A DNA stretch of 64,000 nucleotides from Archangiaceae bacterium (lineage in GTDB: Bacteria > Myxococcota > Myxococcia > Myxococcales > Myxococcaceae). The position numbers were made by a program, and so were the translations under genes. The stretch spans positions 24,296-88,295 of the forward strand of contig JAACJQ010000219.1 of NCBI GenBank assembly GCA_016879935.1, written 5' to 3'. Shown piece after piece: positions 17,967 to 26,281 of this stretch. Position 1 is the first letter of the stretch; the number at the start of each line of letters is the position of its first letter. The notes below the pieces were generated by a model that was given only the letters and a program-made list of their open reading frames with translations, did no database searches and was not told the DNA's origin.

Positions 17967-20900
17967 GCGCTCTTCGACTCGCTCTTGCGCGCGTCCTTCA
18001 GAATGCGGCGCAGCACGCCGTCGGGCAGCGAGTACGCCTCGGGCGACGTCAAATCTCCATGCGCCTCGAGCAGCTTCGACTCGGCCAGCAGCCGCACCAT
18101 GACGCTCGCGGCTTCCTGCGCGCGGCGCTTGAGCTCGTTCGGCGTGAGATGTGCCGTCAGGCCGGTGATGCCGAAGCGCTCCATCACCTGCGCCTCGACC
18201 AGCTTCTCGAGCGCGACGACCTTCACCTTCTCGCCGTTCGCGAGCGCGCGCAGCAGCACGCCTGCCGAGGTGTCGTCCTGCGCAATCTCGCTCTCGACCC
18301 ACACGCGCAGCGGAGAACCACCCCGCTCTTCACGTCTGATGGCCTCACGCGCACCTTCGACGCCGATGCGCATCGCGCCCAGCGCGCCCTGTCGCGCACG
18401 GTCGGCGTCGTACAGCTCGAGCACCGACGTGCCCAGCCGGCGGAGCAGCAGCGGCACACCGTGCGACGCGTGCACCAGCTCCGACAACGCGTCGTCGTCG
18501 AACCGAATGCCCTGACGCGAACCGAGGCCTCGCATCATCGCGTGCGCTGCTTCGTCGTCGAGCGCGGGCACGCAGATGCTCGGGAACGCACCCATGATGC
18601 TCTGCCCACCGAGCGTCGACAGCGGCGCCCACAAGAGCGGGTGCAACGCTGCGCACAACACGACGCTCACCGAGCTGCCGGCGTGAGGAGAGGACGGCTC
18701 CGAGAGCGCGCTGCGCAGCCGCCCCGTCAACGTCGCCATCACGTCGAGCGCGCGGCCCAGCTTCTCGGGAGGCGCCGTCAGCAGCTGCTCCACTTCGTCG
18801 AGCACGAGCAGGAAGGGCGGCGGCGCCGTGCCACTCGACTGGCCACACGCCACGCTCAACGCGCGCAGCCACGTCGCCAGCGCCGGAGCATCGAGCGCGC
18901 CCTGCGGCACGGGCGGAACCACCGCCGCGGGGTACCGCGCAGTCGCGGAGTCCGAGAGCCGCGTCACCAGCGTGCGCAGAATCGCCTCGACCGCGACGGC
19001 CGGCGTCTCTCCGTACGACACCTCGTGATGGAAGCCCGCGAGGTCGACGTACGCCGACGGCCCCGTCATGCGCCGCGCGACTTCGAGCGCGAGCGACGAC
19101 TTGCCGAACCGCCGCAGGCCCGTCACCACCGTCCAGTTTCCCTTGCGCGCCTCGGTCAGCAGCCCGGCGACGAGGCGCTCACGGTTCCAGAACTGGCTCG
19201 AGCTGCGCACCGGGCCACGCACCTCGAAGGGATTTCCACGAAGCGTCGTGGCTTCGACGAGGTCGAGCAGGTCTTCGTCTTTCGTCGCCCACGCGAGCCG
19301 CGAGAGCGCGAGCGGCAACACCGTCACCGCGCGCGTGCCACCGCGTGCCGCCCAGTCGAGCGTTCCACGAACGGCGCCGAGGTCGAGCACGGCCGTGTCG
19401 GCGTGGAGCAGGAACACGACGCGCACCCCTTCACGCAGCGCCACGCTGGCCGCGTGGTTCACGTCGGCTTCGCGCAGCGCGGTCGTGCCAGGAGACAGAA
19501 TCGCCACCGCGTCGCCGCCCCACTGCTCCCAGGCGTGCGTCTTCGGCAGCTCGAGCAGCAGGGTGTCGTGCCGTGAGGGGAAGACGAAGCGCCACGGGTC
19601 GCTCTCTCCCGTGAGGCCCAACGCGCCGAGGCTCTCGCGCACGGCCCGCAGCGGCCCGGCGAAGGCTTTGCGCGCGCGCCGCACCCGCAGCAGCCACAGC
19701 GCGACGACGATGCTGACGCCGAGCCCGGCAATCGACGAGGTGGTGATGCGCCGAAACCGGGTCCACGTGGTGTCGAGGTTCGCGATGAGGTCGCAGTCGT
19801 AGCGTGAGCCGCGCTGCTGCTCGCGACACGCCTCGGCGCGCGTCTTCGGCAGGCCCAGCGCGTCGGCCGACGACTCCTGGTTCACCACGTGCGACAGCCA
19901 GCCGACGTAGGTGTCGGCCTCTTCGAAGCGCGCCATCTCGAGCGGCCTGGTCGCCGTCGCATCGAGCCGCCACGGAGACGCGCTCGACGGCTCGCCCACG
20001 TCTTTCGCGATGCCGTGGAGCGCCAGCAACGACTGCTCGAACTGCGGCGTGGTGCCCTGGCGCTCGTCACACGCCTTGCGCAGCGCGCCCACGGCCGACT
20101 CGCCTTCGTCGTTCACCTTCACTTCGTCACTCGGAGACGACGGCATCTCGACGGCCGCGCCGCTCCACATCAACGAGGCGACCTTCTGACAGAGCTGCGC
20201 GTCGTCGTTCGCGTCGGCGGGCAGCGGCTGGTGCGCCCACGTCGACAACGTCGTCAGCGTGTCGGGCCGGTCGATGGAGCACCCGTTCTTCACCTCGAGC
20301 CGCTGCATCGCGCGCACGGCCCGGCCGCAGCGGTCGAGCACGTCACCTTCACGCACGGCCTGCGAGAACGCGTCGAGGGCCACCGGTGCGCGCGCGTCGA
20401 GCTGCTTCTGCGCGGGCAGCCTCGGCGTCACCCACGCGCGGTACGAGGGGTCGCCTTCGACGTCGCCGAGGTAGCAGAGGAAGAGCTTGCTGGTCGCGGC
20501 GCGGGTCAGCTCGGTGAGGGCGGTCTGCTTCTCTTTGCGGCCGCTCGCGGGGAAGTCCTGCAGCCAGGCGCGAATCACGTCGGCGTTGAGCGCATCACAG
20601 GGCGTCGCCCACATCTCTTCGACGCGACGGCGGACAATCAACGGCCCCGCGTCGTCGAGCAGCTCGAGCAGCTGCCGCGCGCGCCCACACTCGGCCGACT
20701 CGGAGCGGTCTTCACAGTTCGCCAGCTCGAGGTACGACAACGTCATGCGCAGGGCAGCGGTGAGCGGCGGCCCCGCGGGCCCCACCGGCCCTTCGTGTTC
20801 ACCGTTCGCCTCTTCGATGAAGCCCGCCGGCAGCGGCCCACGCGAATCGAAGAAGCCGTCGAGCGCGGTCGGCCCCTGCGACTTGAGCCGCGACCAGGTG

Positions 20901-21478
20901 TTCGGCGCGGTCAGACGAAACGCCGCGACGAGCAACCGACGGTTCCACAGCGGCGCGCCAGCCTTGAGCCCGAGAATGCGCGCGAGGCGCCGCTCGGGCT
21001 CGGAGTTGCCGTTCACGCGCGGGAGAATGTCGGTCGAGCCCGTCGCGTAGTCGTCGAAGCCCACCATGCTCTTCGACACCGAGGCCCAGGCCGACACGAG
21101 GCCCTGCAGCTGTTGCTGCGTGCCAGGCGGACCACAGGTGCCGATGGAGCGCGCGGTGCCCTGCAGCAACGACGCGGCGAAGACGGCGGCCTCCTGACAC
21201 AGCTGCGTCTGCTCGAGCGTGCAGACGTCGAGCTTCGCGTCGCCGGCCTTGAGCTTCTCACCCGCCTCTTCGAGCTCGGCCTCGCAGCGCTCTTTGTTGG
21301 CGTTGGCCGAGCGCGAGAGCTCGTTGCAGGCCGCCAGCGTGCGCTGCGCCGACGCGAGGCGCTGTTCCACCTCGACACACGACACGACCCCAGCGTCGGT
21401 CGCGGCGAGCGACGGCAGAGAACTCGAGACGACGCTGACGACGAGGGCCCACTTCATCGCGGTGACGGGAGATTCCAT
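17963..21478 (-). CDS. Membrane-spanning STAND-like ATPase with large periplasmic domain
   Basis: Start M66 of the open frame (21478) is followed, after MKWALVVSVVSS, by a signal-like stretch ending SLAATDAG. Residues about 20-570 form a cysteine-containing helical domain predicted to be periplasmic. One transmembrane helix (GLGVSIVVALWLLRVRR) lies near residues 573-596. The cytoplasmic part has a Walker A (GLRRFGKSS, about 789) and a Walker B (FLLVLDEVEQLL, about 893), followed by winged-helix-like sequence. This suits a signal-transducing P-loop ATPase of the STAND/AAA class. Its gene overlaps that of an AraC regulator, which suggests a shared pathway. The trigger is unknown. Confidence 0.75.
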   Translation of the reverse strand: MESPVTAMKWALVVSVVSSSLPSLAATDAGVVSCVEVEQRLASAQRTLAACNELSRSANANKERCEAELEEAGEKLKAGDAKLDVCTLEQTQLCQEAAVFAASLLQGTARSIGTCGPPGTQQQLQGLVSAWASVSKSMVGFDDYATGSTDILPRVNGNSEPERRLARILGLKAGAPLWNRRLLVAAFRLTAPNTWSRLKSQGPTALDGFFDSRGPLPAGFIEEANGEHEGPVGPAGPPLTAALRMTLSYLELANCEDRSESAECGRARQLLELLDDAGPLIVRRRVEEMWATPCDALNADVIRAWLQDFPASGRKEKQTALTELTRAATSKLFLCYLGDVEGDPSYRAWVTPRLPAQKQLDARAPVALDAFSQAVREGDVLDRCGRAVRAMQRLEVKNGCSIDRPDTLTTLSTWAHQPLPADANDDAQLCQKVASLMWSGAAVEMPSSPSDEVKVNDEGESAVGALRKACDERQGTTPQFEQSLLALHGIAKDVGEPSSASPWRLDATATRPLEMARFEEADTYVGWLSHVVNQESSADALGLPKTRAEACREQQRGSRYDCDLIANLDTTWTRFRRITTSSIAGLGVSIVVALWLLRVRRARKAFAGPLRAVRESLGALGLTGESDPWRFVFPSRHDTLLLELPKTHAWEQWGGDAVAILSPGTTALREADVNHAASVALREGVRVVFLLHADTAVLDLGAVRGTLDWAARGGTRAVTVLPLALSRLAWATKDEDLLDLVEATTLRGNPFEVRGPVRSSSQFWNRERLVAGLLTEARKGNWTVVTGLRRFGKSSLALEVARRMTGPSAYVDLAGFHHEVSYGETPAVAVEAILRTLVTRLSDSATARYPAAVVPPVPQGALDAPALATWLRALSVACGQSSGTAPPPFLLVLDEVEQLLTAPPEKLGRALDVMATLTGRLRSALSEPSSPHAGSSVSVVLCAALHPLLWAPLSTLGGQSIMGAFPSICVPALDDEAAHAMMRGLGSRQGIRFDDDALSELVHASHGVPLLLRRLGTSVLELYDADRARQGALGAMRIGVEGAREAIRREERGGSPLRVWVESEIAQDDTSAGVLLRALANGEKVKVVALEKLVEAQVMERFGITGLTAHLTPNELKRRAQEAASVMVRLLAESKLLEAHGDLTSPEAYSLPDGVLRRILKDARKSESKSA

Positions 21479-21691
21479 GCCCGCGTCTCGCGACGTTTGG
21501 AAGTTGTATCTGTCGGGTGGACCTGACGTTGCACCACTTCCCTCTGGCAGGGCGTCGTGCCCGTCTTCGACGCAGCTTTTGTCGCGCCCACCATTTCGCG
21601 CGCAACGGTTGCTCTGGTGAGGTGTGCCGCCGGCGAACCTCGCTTGACGACCCTCACGCTGGCCCTGTCGCACGTTTCACCACGAAGCAGC

Positions 21692-21710
21692 GTTCATTCC
21701 GAAATGAAAC
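21692..21710. promoter_or_regulatory. Inverted repeat, candidate activator site (site A)
   Basis: Reads GTTC-N10-GAAAC with inner symmetric ATT...AAT, a near-perfect palindrome (arms TTCATT and AATGAA). It lies about 46-64 bp upstream of the predicted sigma54 transcription start of the NnrS-like gene. It resembles sites at 41560, 54464 and 55574, though its spacer is 4 bases longer than theirs. Assignment to the sigma54 activator at 54508 is inference. Confidence 0.45.
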
Positions 21711-21729
21711 AGAGTTGACGGTGCCCAAG

Positions 21730-21745
21730 AGGCACGGCCGCGGCA
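21730..21745 (+). promoter_or_regulatory. Sigma54 (-24/-12) promoter of the nnrS-like gene
   Basis: AGGCACGGCCGCGGCA fits TGGCACG-N4-TTGCA, with the invariant GG and GC separated by exactly 10 bases. Transcription would start near 21756, 17 nt before the ATG at 21773. An inverted repeat lies just upstream, as expected for an enhancer-dependent promoter. Since the downstream genes overlap or follow closely, it could drive the lipid cluster as well. Confidence 0.55.
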
Positions 21746-21772
21746 CCTGATCTGCAAGCAGGGCGCTCTGCC

Positions 21773-23071
21773 ATGCGCCTCATGCCGCAGAACCTCCGCG
21801 CTCCCTGGGTGCCCTTCGTCATCGCCTCGGTGGTGTTCACGGTGCTCGTCGGCGCGTTGAACGGCGCGTGGAACCTGTGGTCGCTGCACGTGCTGCAGGT
21901 GCCGGTGCCCGTCGAGCATCACCAGTCGCACGCCATCGCGCAGGTGTTCGGCTTCATGTGGCTCTTGAAGGTGGGCATCTCGTTTCATCTCGCACCGCGC
22001 TTGATGGGTGGAGCGCCGCCGTCGCCGAAGCTCGTGAAGTCGGTCGCGCTCGCGGGCATCAGCGGCGTCGCGTTGCTGGTGCTGGGCCGGTTCGGCTCGT
22101 TGCTCCCCGGCAGCGCGTTTCTGGGCCTCGTCGGCGCGGTGCTGCTGCTCGCCGCCGTCACACTGTGGACGCGCTTCTTCTGGCAGCTCTTCCTCGCGCG
22201 CCCGACGCCGACCGACTGGTTGCCCGTCTTCGTGACGAGCGGCGCGAGCTGGTGGTCGTTCTCGGCGGTGATGCTGCTGGGCTGGCAGCTCGGGCAGAGC
22301 ATCGGTGGGCCGCTCGCGCGCATTCCGTTCGACCTGGTGACGATGAGCGGCCTGCTGGGTGGAACGGGCGGCTGCATTCTCGGCATCACGCTGCGCGCTG
22401 GAGCGTGCGCGATGCGAATTGCGCACCCGCCCGTCTCTCGGCAGGGCATCGGCTTCTTCGCGTGGCAGCTCGGCACGGTCGCGTTGCTGGTGAAGACGCT
22501 CACGCCATTCGAGTCGTGGAGTGACGTGCTGTGGCTCGGCCCCGCGCTCGCCATCGTGGTGATGGTGTGGGTCGTGCGGCCGTTCCAGAAGGTCGCGCCC
22601 GCGATGGGCCCAGAGCCGCTGATTCGGTTCGCCATGGTGGCGTCGTGGGCCTTCGGGCTCGCGGGCGCCGTGTTGATGACGTGGCAGGCGCTCGCGCTCG
22701 TCGGCGTCACGCAGCCGCCGCTGCTCCGTGATGCGGCGAGGCACGCGTTCACGCTCGGGTTCGGACAGCTCGGTGTGCTCGCCTTCGCGGGAAGAATGGT
22801 GCCCGGCTTCGAGGGCGTTCGGCTGCCTTCGCGAGGCATCTTCGACGCGGGCATTCTCTTCGTGACGGCCAGCGCGGGGCTGCGGCTGCTCAGCGTCTTC
22901 GGCCCTTCGCGTGGCGCGCTCGTGGCGTCGGGCGTCTCGGGCCCGCTCGCGCTCGTCGGCGTCTGTCTCGTGAGCTGGTGTCTGGTGCGGGCGCTGCGCG
23001 GTGGTGCGGCGCTGCGTCGCGAGCTCGAGACCAGCCGCGCCGCCGTCACCGTTCGGCTGGTGGAGGCCTGA
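21773..23071 (+). CDS. NnrS-like polytopic membrane protein
   Basis: 432 residues with about 12 hydrophobic segments. Conserved histidines occur at EHHQSHAIAQVFGF near the N-terminus and RDAARHAFTLGFGQLGVLAFAGRMVPG late in the protein, the pattern seen in NnrS-family heme/copper membrane proteins linked to NO metabolism and NO stress. The predicted sigma54 promoter and palindrome upstream support an NO or denitrification link. Its TGA overlaps the next gene's ATG by one base (TGATG), so the lipid-pathway genes are translationally linked to it. The biochemical role of the family is not settled. Confidence 0.75.
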   Translation: MRLMPQNLRAPWVPFVIASVVFTVLVGALNGAWNLWSLHVLQVPVPVEHHQSHAIAQVFGFMWLLKVGISFHLAPRLMGGAPPSPKLVKSVALAGISGVALLVLGRFGSLLPGSAFLGLVGAVLLLAAVTLWTRFFWQLFLARPTPTDWLPVFVTSGASWWSFSAVMLLGWQLGQSIGGPLARIPFDLVTMSGLLGGTGGCILGITLRAGACAMRIAHPPVSRQGIGFFAWQLGTVALLVKTLTPFESWSDVLWLGPALAIVVMVWVVRPFQKVAPAMGPEPLIRFAMVASWAFGLAGAVLMTWQALALVGVTQPPLLRDAARHAFTLGFGQLGVLAFAGRMVPGFEGVRLPSRGIFDAGILFVTASAGLRLLSVFGPSRGALVASGVSGPLALVGVCLVSWCLVRALRGGAALRRELETSRAAVTVRLVEA

Positions 23072-24651
23072 TGGCGCGCGCGTGGGTGAAGGGCCCCGAA
23101 GCGACGTCTTCTGACGTGCGGCTGCTGCGCTGGCTCTCGGAGCACGAAGGCGACGCCCGGCCGTGGCTCACCTTTCATCAAGGCGCGACGCCCGACGTGC
23201 TGCTCTTCTCTGACGCCGCGCCGCTCGCGCGACGGTGGGCGAAGGCGCTCTCGGAAGCAGGCGTGACGCGCGGGGACCGCGTGGCCATCTTCGTCCCCAA
23301 CGGCCGCGACTTCGTCGGCGCGTTCTTCGGCACGCAGTGGCTCGGCGCGACGGCGGTGCCCGTTCCCTGGCCTGCGACGTCACTCGCAGCCGACCTGCCC
23401 GCGAGCGCGAAGCTGTTGCTCGAGACGTGTCGCGCGAAGGTGGTGTGCGCTCCCGGTCGTGCAGAGGGCCTGGGGTGGACGGTGCTCTCGGCGCCCTCGG
23501 AGGTCGAGTTCGACGCGCCGCCCGTCGATGGCGAGGCTGCCTTCATTCAGTTCTCGTCGGGCAGCACCGGCCGGCCCCGTGGAGCCGTCATCGGCCCCCG
23601 CGCCGCCGCGCTCTCGGCGCAGGTGATGGCCGAAGGGCTGCATCTCACCTCGAGCGACATCGGCGTCTCGTGGCTGCCGTTCTTTCACGACATGGGCCTC
23701 GTCGGCGTGGTGCTCACCTCGCTGGCCGCTGGCTTTCCCGTGCACGTGCTGCAACCCGGAGAGTTCCTGCTGCGGCCGGCGCGCTGGCTCGAGCTGTGTT
23801 CCCGCGTGGGCGCGACGATGACGGTGGCGCCGAATTTTGCGTACGAGCTGGTGCTGCGCCGCGTGCGTCACCCGAAAGACCTCGACCTCTCGCCGCTGCG
23901 CTCGATGTTGAACGGCTCCGAGCCGGTGCATCGCGCGACCATCGAGCGCTTCGAAGCTGCGTTCGCGCCAGTCGGGCTTCGCAAGGGTGTCGTGTTGCCG
24001 GTGTACGGGCTCGCCGAGAACGTGCTCGGCGTCGCGTTTCAACCGCAGGGCGCTCCTGATGCCGACCTCGCGCTCGAGGGCCGCGTGGTGCCGAGCTGTG
24101 GTGGCCCGCTGCGCGGTCTCGAGGTCGCGATTCGCAACGAAGCGGGAGACGTCGTCGGCGAGGGCCAGGAAGGCGAAGTCACCGTGCGTGGGCCGACGTT
24201 GATGTCGGGCTACTTCGACGACCCCGAGTCGACCGCGCGTGCGCTGCGCGATGGCTGGTTGTTCACGGGAGACCGCGGCGTGCTGGTGAACGGCCGCCTG
24301 CACCTGACCGGTCGCGAGAAGGAACTCATCATCAAGATGGGCCGCAAGTTCCACCCGGCCGACATCGAGCGCATCGTGACCGACGTCGCCGACCCGCCGC
24401 CGAACGGGATGGTCGCCTTCTCGGTGGATGATCAATCGACGAACCAGGAAGCGCTGGTGGTCGTCGTCGAGCAGCGCCGTGCGTCGGAGACCGGCCTCGT
24501 CGACCGCATTCGTGGACGGGTGAGCGCAGAACTCGGCGTGATGGTCGACCGCATCGAGCTCGTCGGCGCCGGCGCGTTGCCTCGCACCACGAGCGGAAAG
24601 CTGCGGCGCAAGGAATGTACGGCGCGCTTCGCGAAGGCGGCGGCTCCGTGA
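23071..24651 (+). CDS. Fatty acyl-AMP ligase (AMP-binding family)
   Basis: A 526-residue ANL-superfamily enzyme. IQFSSGSTGRPRGAV is the P-loop-like core, VSWLPFFHDMGLVG is the FAAL-characteristic W-P-x-H-D-M-G motif, YGLAENVLGVAF the A5 motif, DGWLFTGDRG the A7 aspartate, and KMGRKFHPADIE plus TTSGKLRRKE the C-terminal hinge and lysine. The expected reaction is activation of a fatty acid as acyl-AMP and transfer to a carrier protein. An ACP is encoded 1.4 kb downstream. The start is fixed by the one-base overlap with the NnrS-like gene. Confidence 0.88.
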   Translation: MARAWVKGPEATSSDVRLLRWLSEHEGDARPWLTFHQGATPDVLLFSDAAPLARRWAKALSEAGVTRGDRVAIFVPNGRDFVGAFFGTQWLGATAVPVPWPATSLAADLPASAKLLLETCRAKVVCAPGRAEGLGWTVLSAPSEVEFDAPPVDGEAAFIQFSSGSTGRPRGAVIGPRAAALSAQVMAEGLHLTSSDIGVSWLPFFHDMGLVGVVLTSLAAGFPVHVLQPGEFLLRPARWLELCSRVGATMTVAPNFAYELVLRRVRHPKDLDLSPLRSMLNGSEPVHRATIERFEAAFAPVGLRKGVVLPVYGLAENVLGVAFQPQGAPDADLALEGRVVPSCGGPLRGLEVAIRNEAGDVVGEGQEGEVTVRGPTLMSGYFDDPESTARALRDGWLFTGDRGVLVNGRLHLTGREKELIIKMGRKFHPADIERIVTDVADPPPNGMVAFSVDDQSTNQEALVVVVEQRRASETGLVDRIRGRVSAELGVMVDRIELVGAGALPRTTSGKLRRKECTARFAKAAAP

Positions 24652-24991
24652 GAGATGCCACGGGGCTCAGCGGCGAGTCGCGTCGCGAACGCAACATGCA
24701 TCCGGCGGGAGCACCCGCTGAGACGAGCGCTGCCTCGCAGCGCGGCTCGCGTCGCGAACTCAACGTGCACCTGGCGGGAGGACGCGCCGAGACGAGTGTT
24801 CCCTCGCAGCGCGGCTCGCGTCGCGAACCACCTGGCCGGATCAATCCAGGAGACGAGCGCTGCCTCGGAGCGCGGCTCGCGTCGCGAACACAACGTGCAC
24901 CTGGCCGCATCACCCGCAGAGACGAGCGCTGCCTCGGCGTGCGGCTCGCGTCGCGAGGCCCGCGCCACGGCGCGCGCGGAGAGGCGACTCG
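24652..24991. repeat. Imperfect 61-69 bp repeat array between cluster genes
   Basis: Four clear units begin with GAGACGAG at 24720, 24789, 24850 and 24919 (spacings 69, 61 and 69), preceded by a degenerate unit from about 24662. Each unit shares a core CGAGCGCTGCCTCGCAGCGC, then GGCTCGCGTCGCGAA, and usually CAACGTGCACCTGGC. The core can fold (CGAGC with GCTCG, GCTGC with GCAGC around CTC). The 61-base spacing breaks the reading frame, so coding is unlikely. It interrupts an otherwise tight operon; the role is unknown. Confidence 0.7.
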
Positions 24992-26029
24992 ATGAGTGAC
25001 GCCGTGGCGGCTCCCGTCAGCAGTCGACCGCCCGCGCTCGTGCTCGGCGCCGCCGGATTCCTCGGGCTCAACCTCGTCGACGCCCTGGTCGCCGATGGCC
25101 AGCAACCACGCTGTGGCCGCCGCGCACGCACGAACGTGCTGGCGCTTCGTCAACGCAAGGTGCCGCTGGTGCAGGCCGACTTCGACGCGCCCGAGACGCT
25201 GCGCGAGGCGATGAAGGGCATCGACGTCGTCTACCACCTCGGTGGGCACTACCCGCGGCTCTCGCTCGACCTCGAGAAGGAGCGCCACATCGGGCTCACC
25301 CGCCTCGAGCGCGTGCTCGACGCCGCCGCCGAGACGGGCGTGCGCCGGCTCGTCTACGTCTCGTCGACCGCCACCGTCGCGCCTCGCACCGACGGCAGCG
25401 GCTCGACCGAGGTCGACCTCTTCGACACGCCGCCGACGTGGGGCGCGTACCACGACCTCAAGTGGCACCTCGAAGCGCGCGCGTTGGCCGAGAAGCGATG
25501 GGAGGTCGTCGTCGCGTGCCCCGGAGCGTGCCTCGGCCCGTGGGACCTGCGGATGGGCACCTCGACGATGCTGGTCGGGCTCGCGCGCGGCCTCGACGTT
25601 CCCCACCCTGATGGCCTCGTGAGCTGGGTCGACGCGCGTGACGTCGCGAAGGGGCTGCTCGCGCTCGGCACCATGACGGACCCGCCGCGCCGCGTGCTGC
25701 TCTCGGCCGAGAGCATTCGGCTGCAGTCGCTGCTCGAAGTGGCGGCGGCGTTCTACGGCGTCACCGCTCCGCCCGCGCTGAGTGACGCCGAAGCCCTCGC
25801 GTTCGCCGACGCCGAAGAGCACCGCGCAGCCGAAGGTGGCCCGCGTGCCCGGCTCGCGCGCGAGCTCGTCGACCTCATCATTCACGGCCCGTTCATCGAC
25901 GCCACACGGAGCCGTCACCAGCTCGGCGTCACCTACCGCCCCCTCGACGAGACGCTGCGCGACTTCGACGCGTGGGCTCGCCGCGTTCGTTTCATCCCCA
26001 CGAAGTCGACCCAGGAAGCCGCCCCATGA
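24992..26029 (+). CDS. Extended SDR, NAD-dependent epimerase/dehydratase family
   Basis: 345 residues. LVLGAAGFLGLNLVDAL is the Rossmann GxxGxxG, VYHLGG and LVYVSSTATVAP follow as in extended SDRs, and GAYHDLKWHLE gives the catalytic YxxxK. The C-terminal half (VSWVDARDVAKGLL) is typical of hopanoid/sterol-type 3-beta-HSD-like or dihydroflavonol-reductase-like members. It probably reduces or oxidises an acyl or polyketide-like intermediate of the cluster. It overlaps the ACP gene in ATGA. Confidence 0.85.
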   Translation: MSDAVAAPVSSRPPALVLGAAGFLGLNLVDALVADGQQPRCGRRARTNVLALRQRKVPLVQADFDAPETLREAMKGIDVVYHLGGHYPRLSLDLEKERHIGLTRLERVLDAAAETGVRRLVYVSSTATVAPRTDGSGSTEVDLFDTPPTWGAYHDLKWHLEARALAEKRWEVVVACPGACLGPWDLRMGTSTMLVGLARGLDVPHPDGLVSWVDARDVAKGLLALGTMTDPPRRVLLSAESIRLQSLLEVAAAFYGVTAPPALSDAEALAFADAEEHRAAEGGPRARLARELVDLIIHGPFIDATRSRHQLGVTYRPLDETLRDFDAWARRVRFIPTKSTQEAAP

Positions 26030-26280
26030 CCCAGCCCACCATCGAGACCCGCGTCATTCACCTCATCTCGCAGCTCGTTCCCGTGAAGTCGCAAGACATC
26101 AAGCCCGAGCAGCGGCTGCGTGACGACCTCGGCATGGACTCGGTCTCGTCGATGGAGCTGCTGTCGATGCTGGCCGAAGACTTCGAGCTCGACGTCGGCG
26201 TCGAAGACGTGGCCGACGTGCACACCGTCGCGCAGACCATCGAGCTGGTGAAGGTGTTCCTCGCGAAGAAGGCGGCGTGA
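26026..26280 (+). CDS. Acyl carrier protein
   Basis: 84 residues with the phosphopantetheine site in LGMDSVSSMELL (Ser39) and the acidic helix II (SMLAEDFELDVGVED). The start ATG overlaps the SDR stop (ATGA), and the next gene follows one base after its stop. A dedicated ACP next to a fatty acyl-AMP ligase and an acyl-CoA-dehydrogenase-like enzyme implies that the chemistry occurs on ACP-bound substrates rather than on CoA esters. Confidence 0.92.
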   Translation: MTQPTIETRVIHLISQLVPVKSQDIKPEQRLRDDLGMDSVSSMELLSMLAEDFELDVGVEDVADVHTVAQTIELVKVFLAKKAA

Positions 26281-26281
26281 G

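Noticed and set aside
18059..21526. Long plus-strand frames opposite the membrane ATPase
   Set aside because: Arg/His-rich composition; the minus strand carries signal peptide, transmembrane helix and Walker motifs.
24720..24966. CRISPR or direct-repeat prophage site
   Set aside because: Units are imperfect, with no unique spacers of constant length and no cas, integrase or tRNA nearby.
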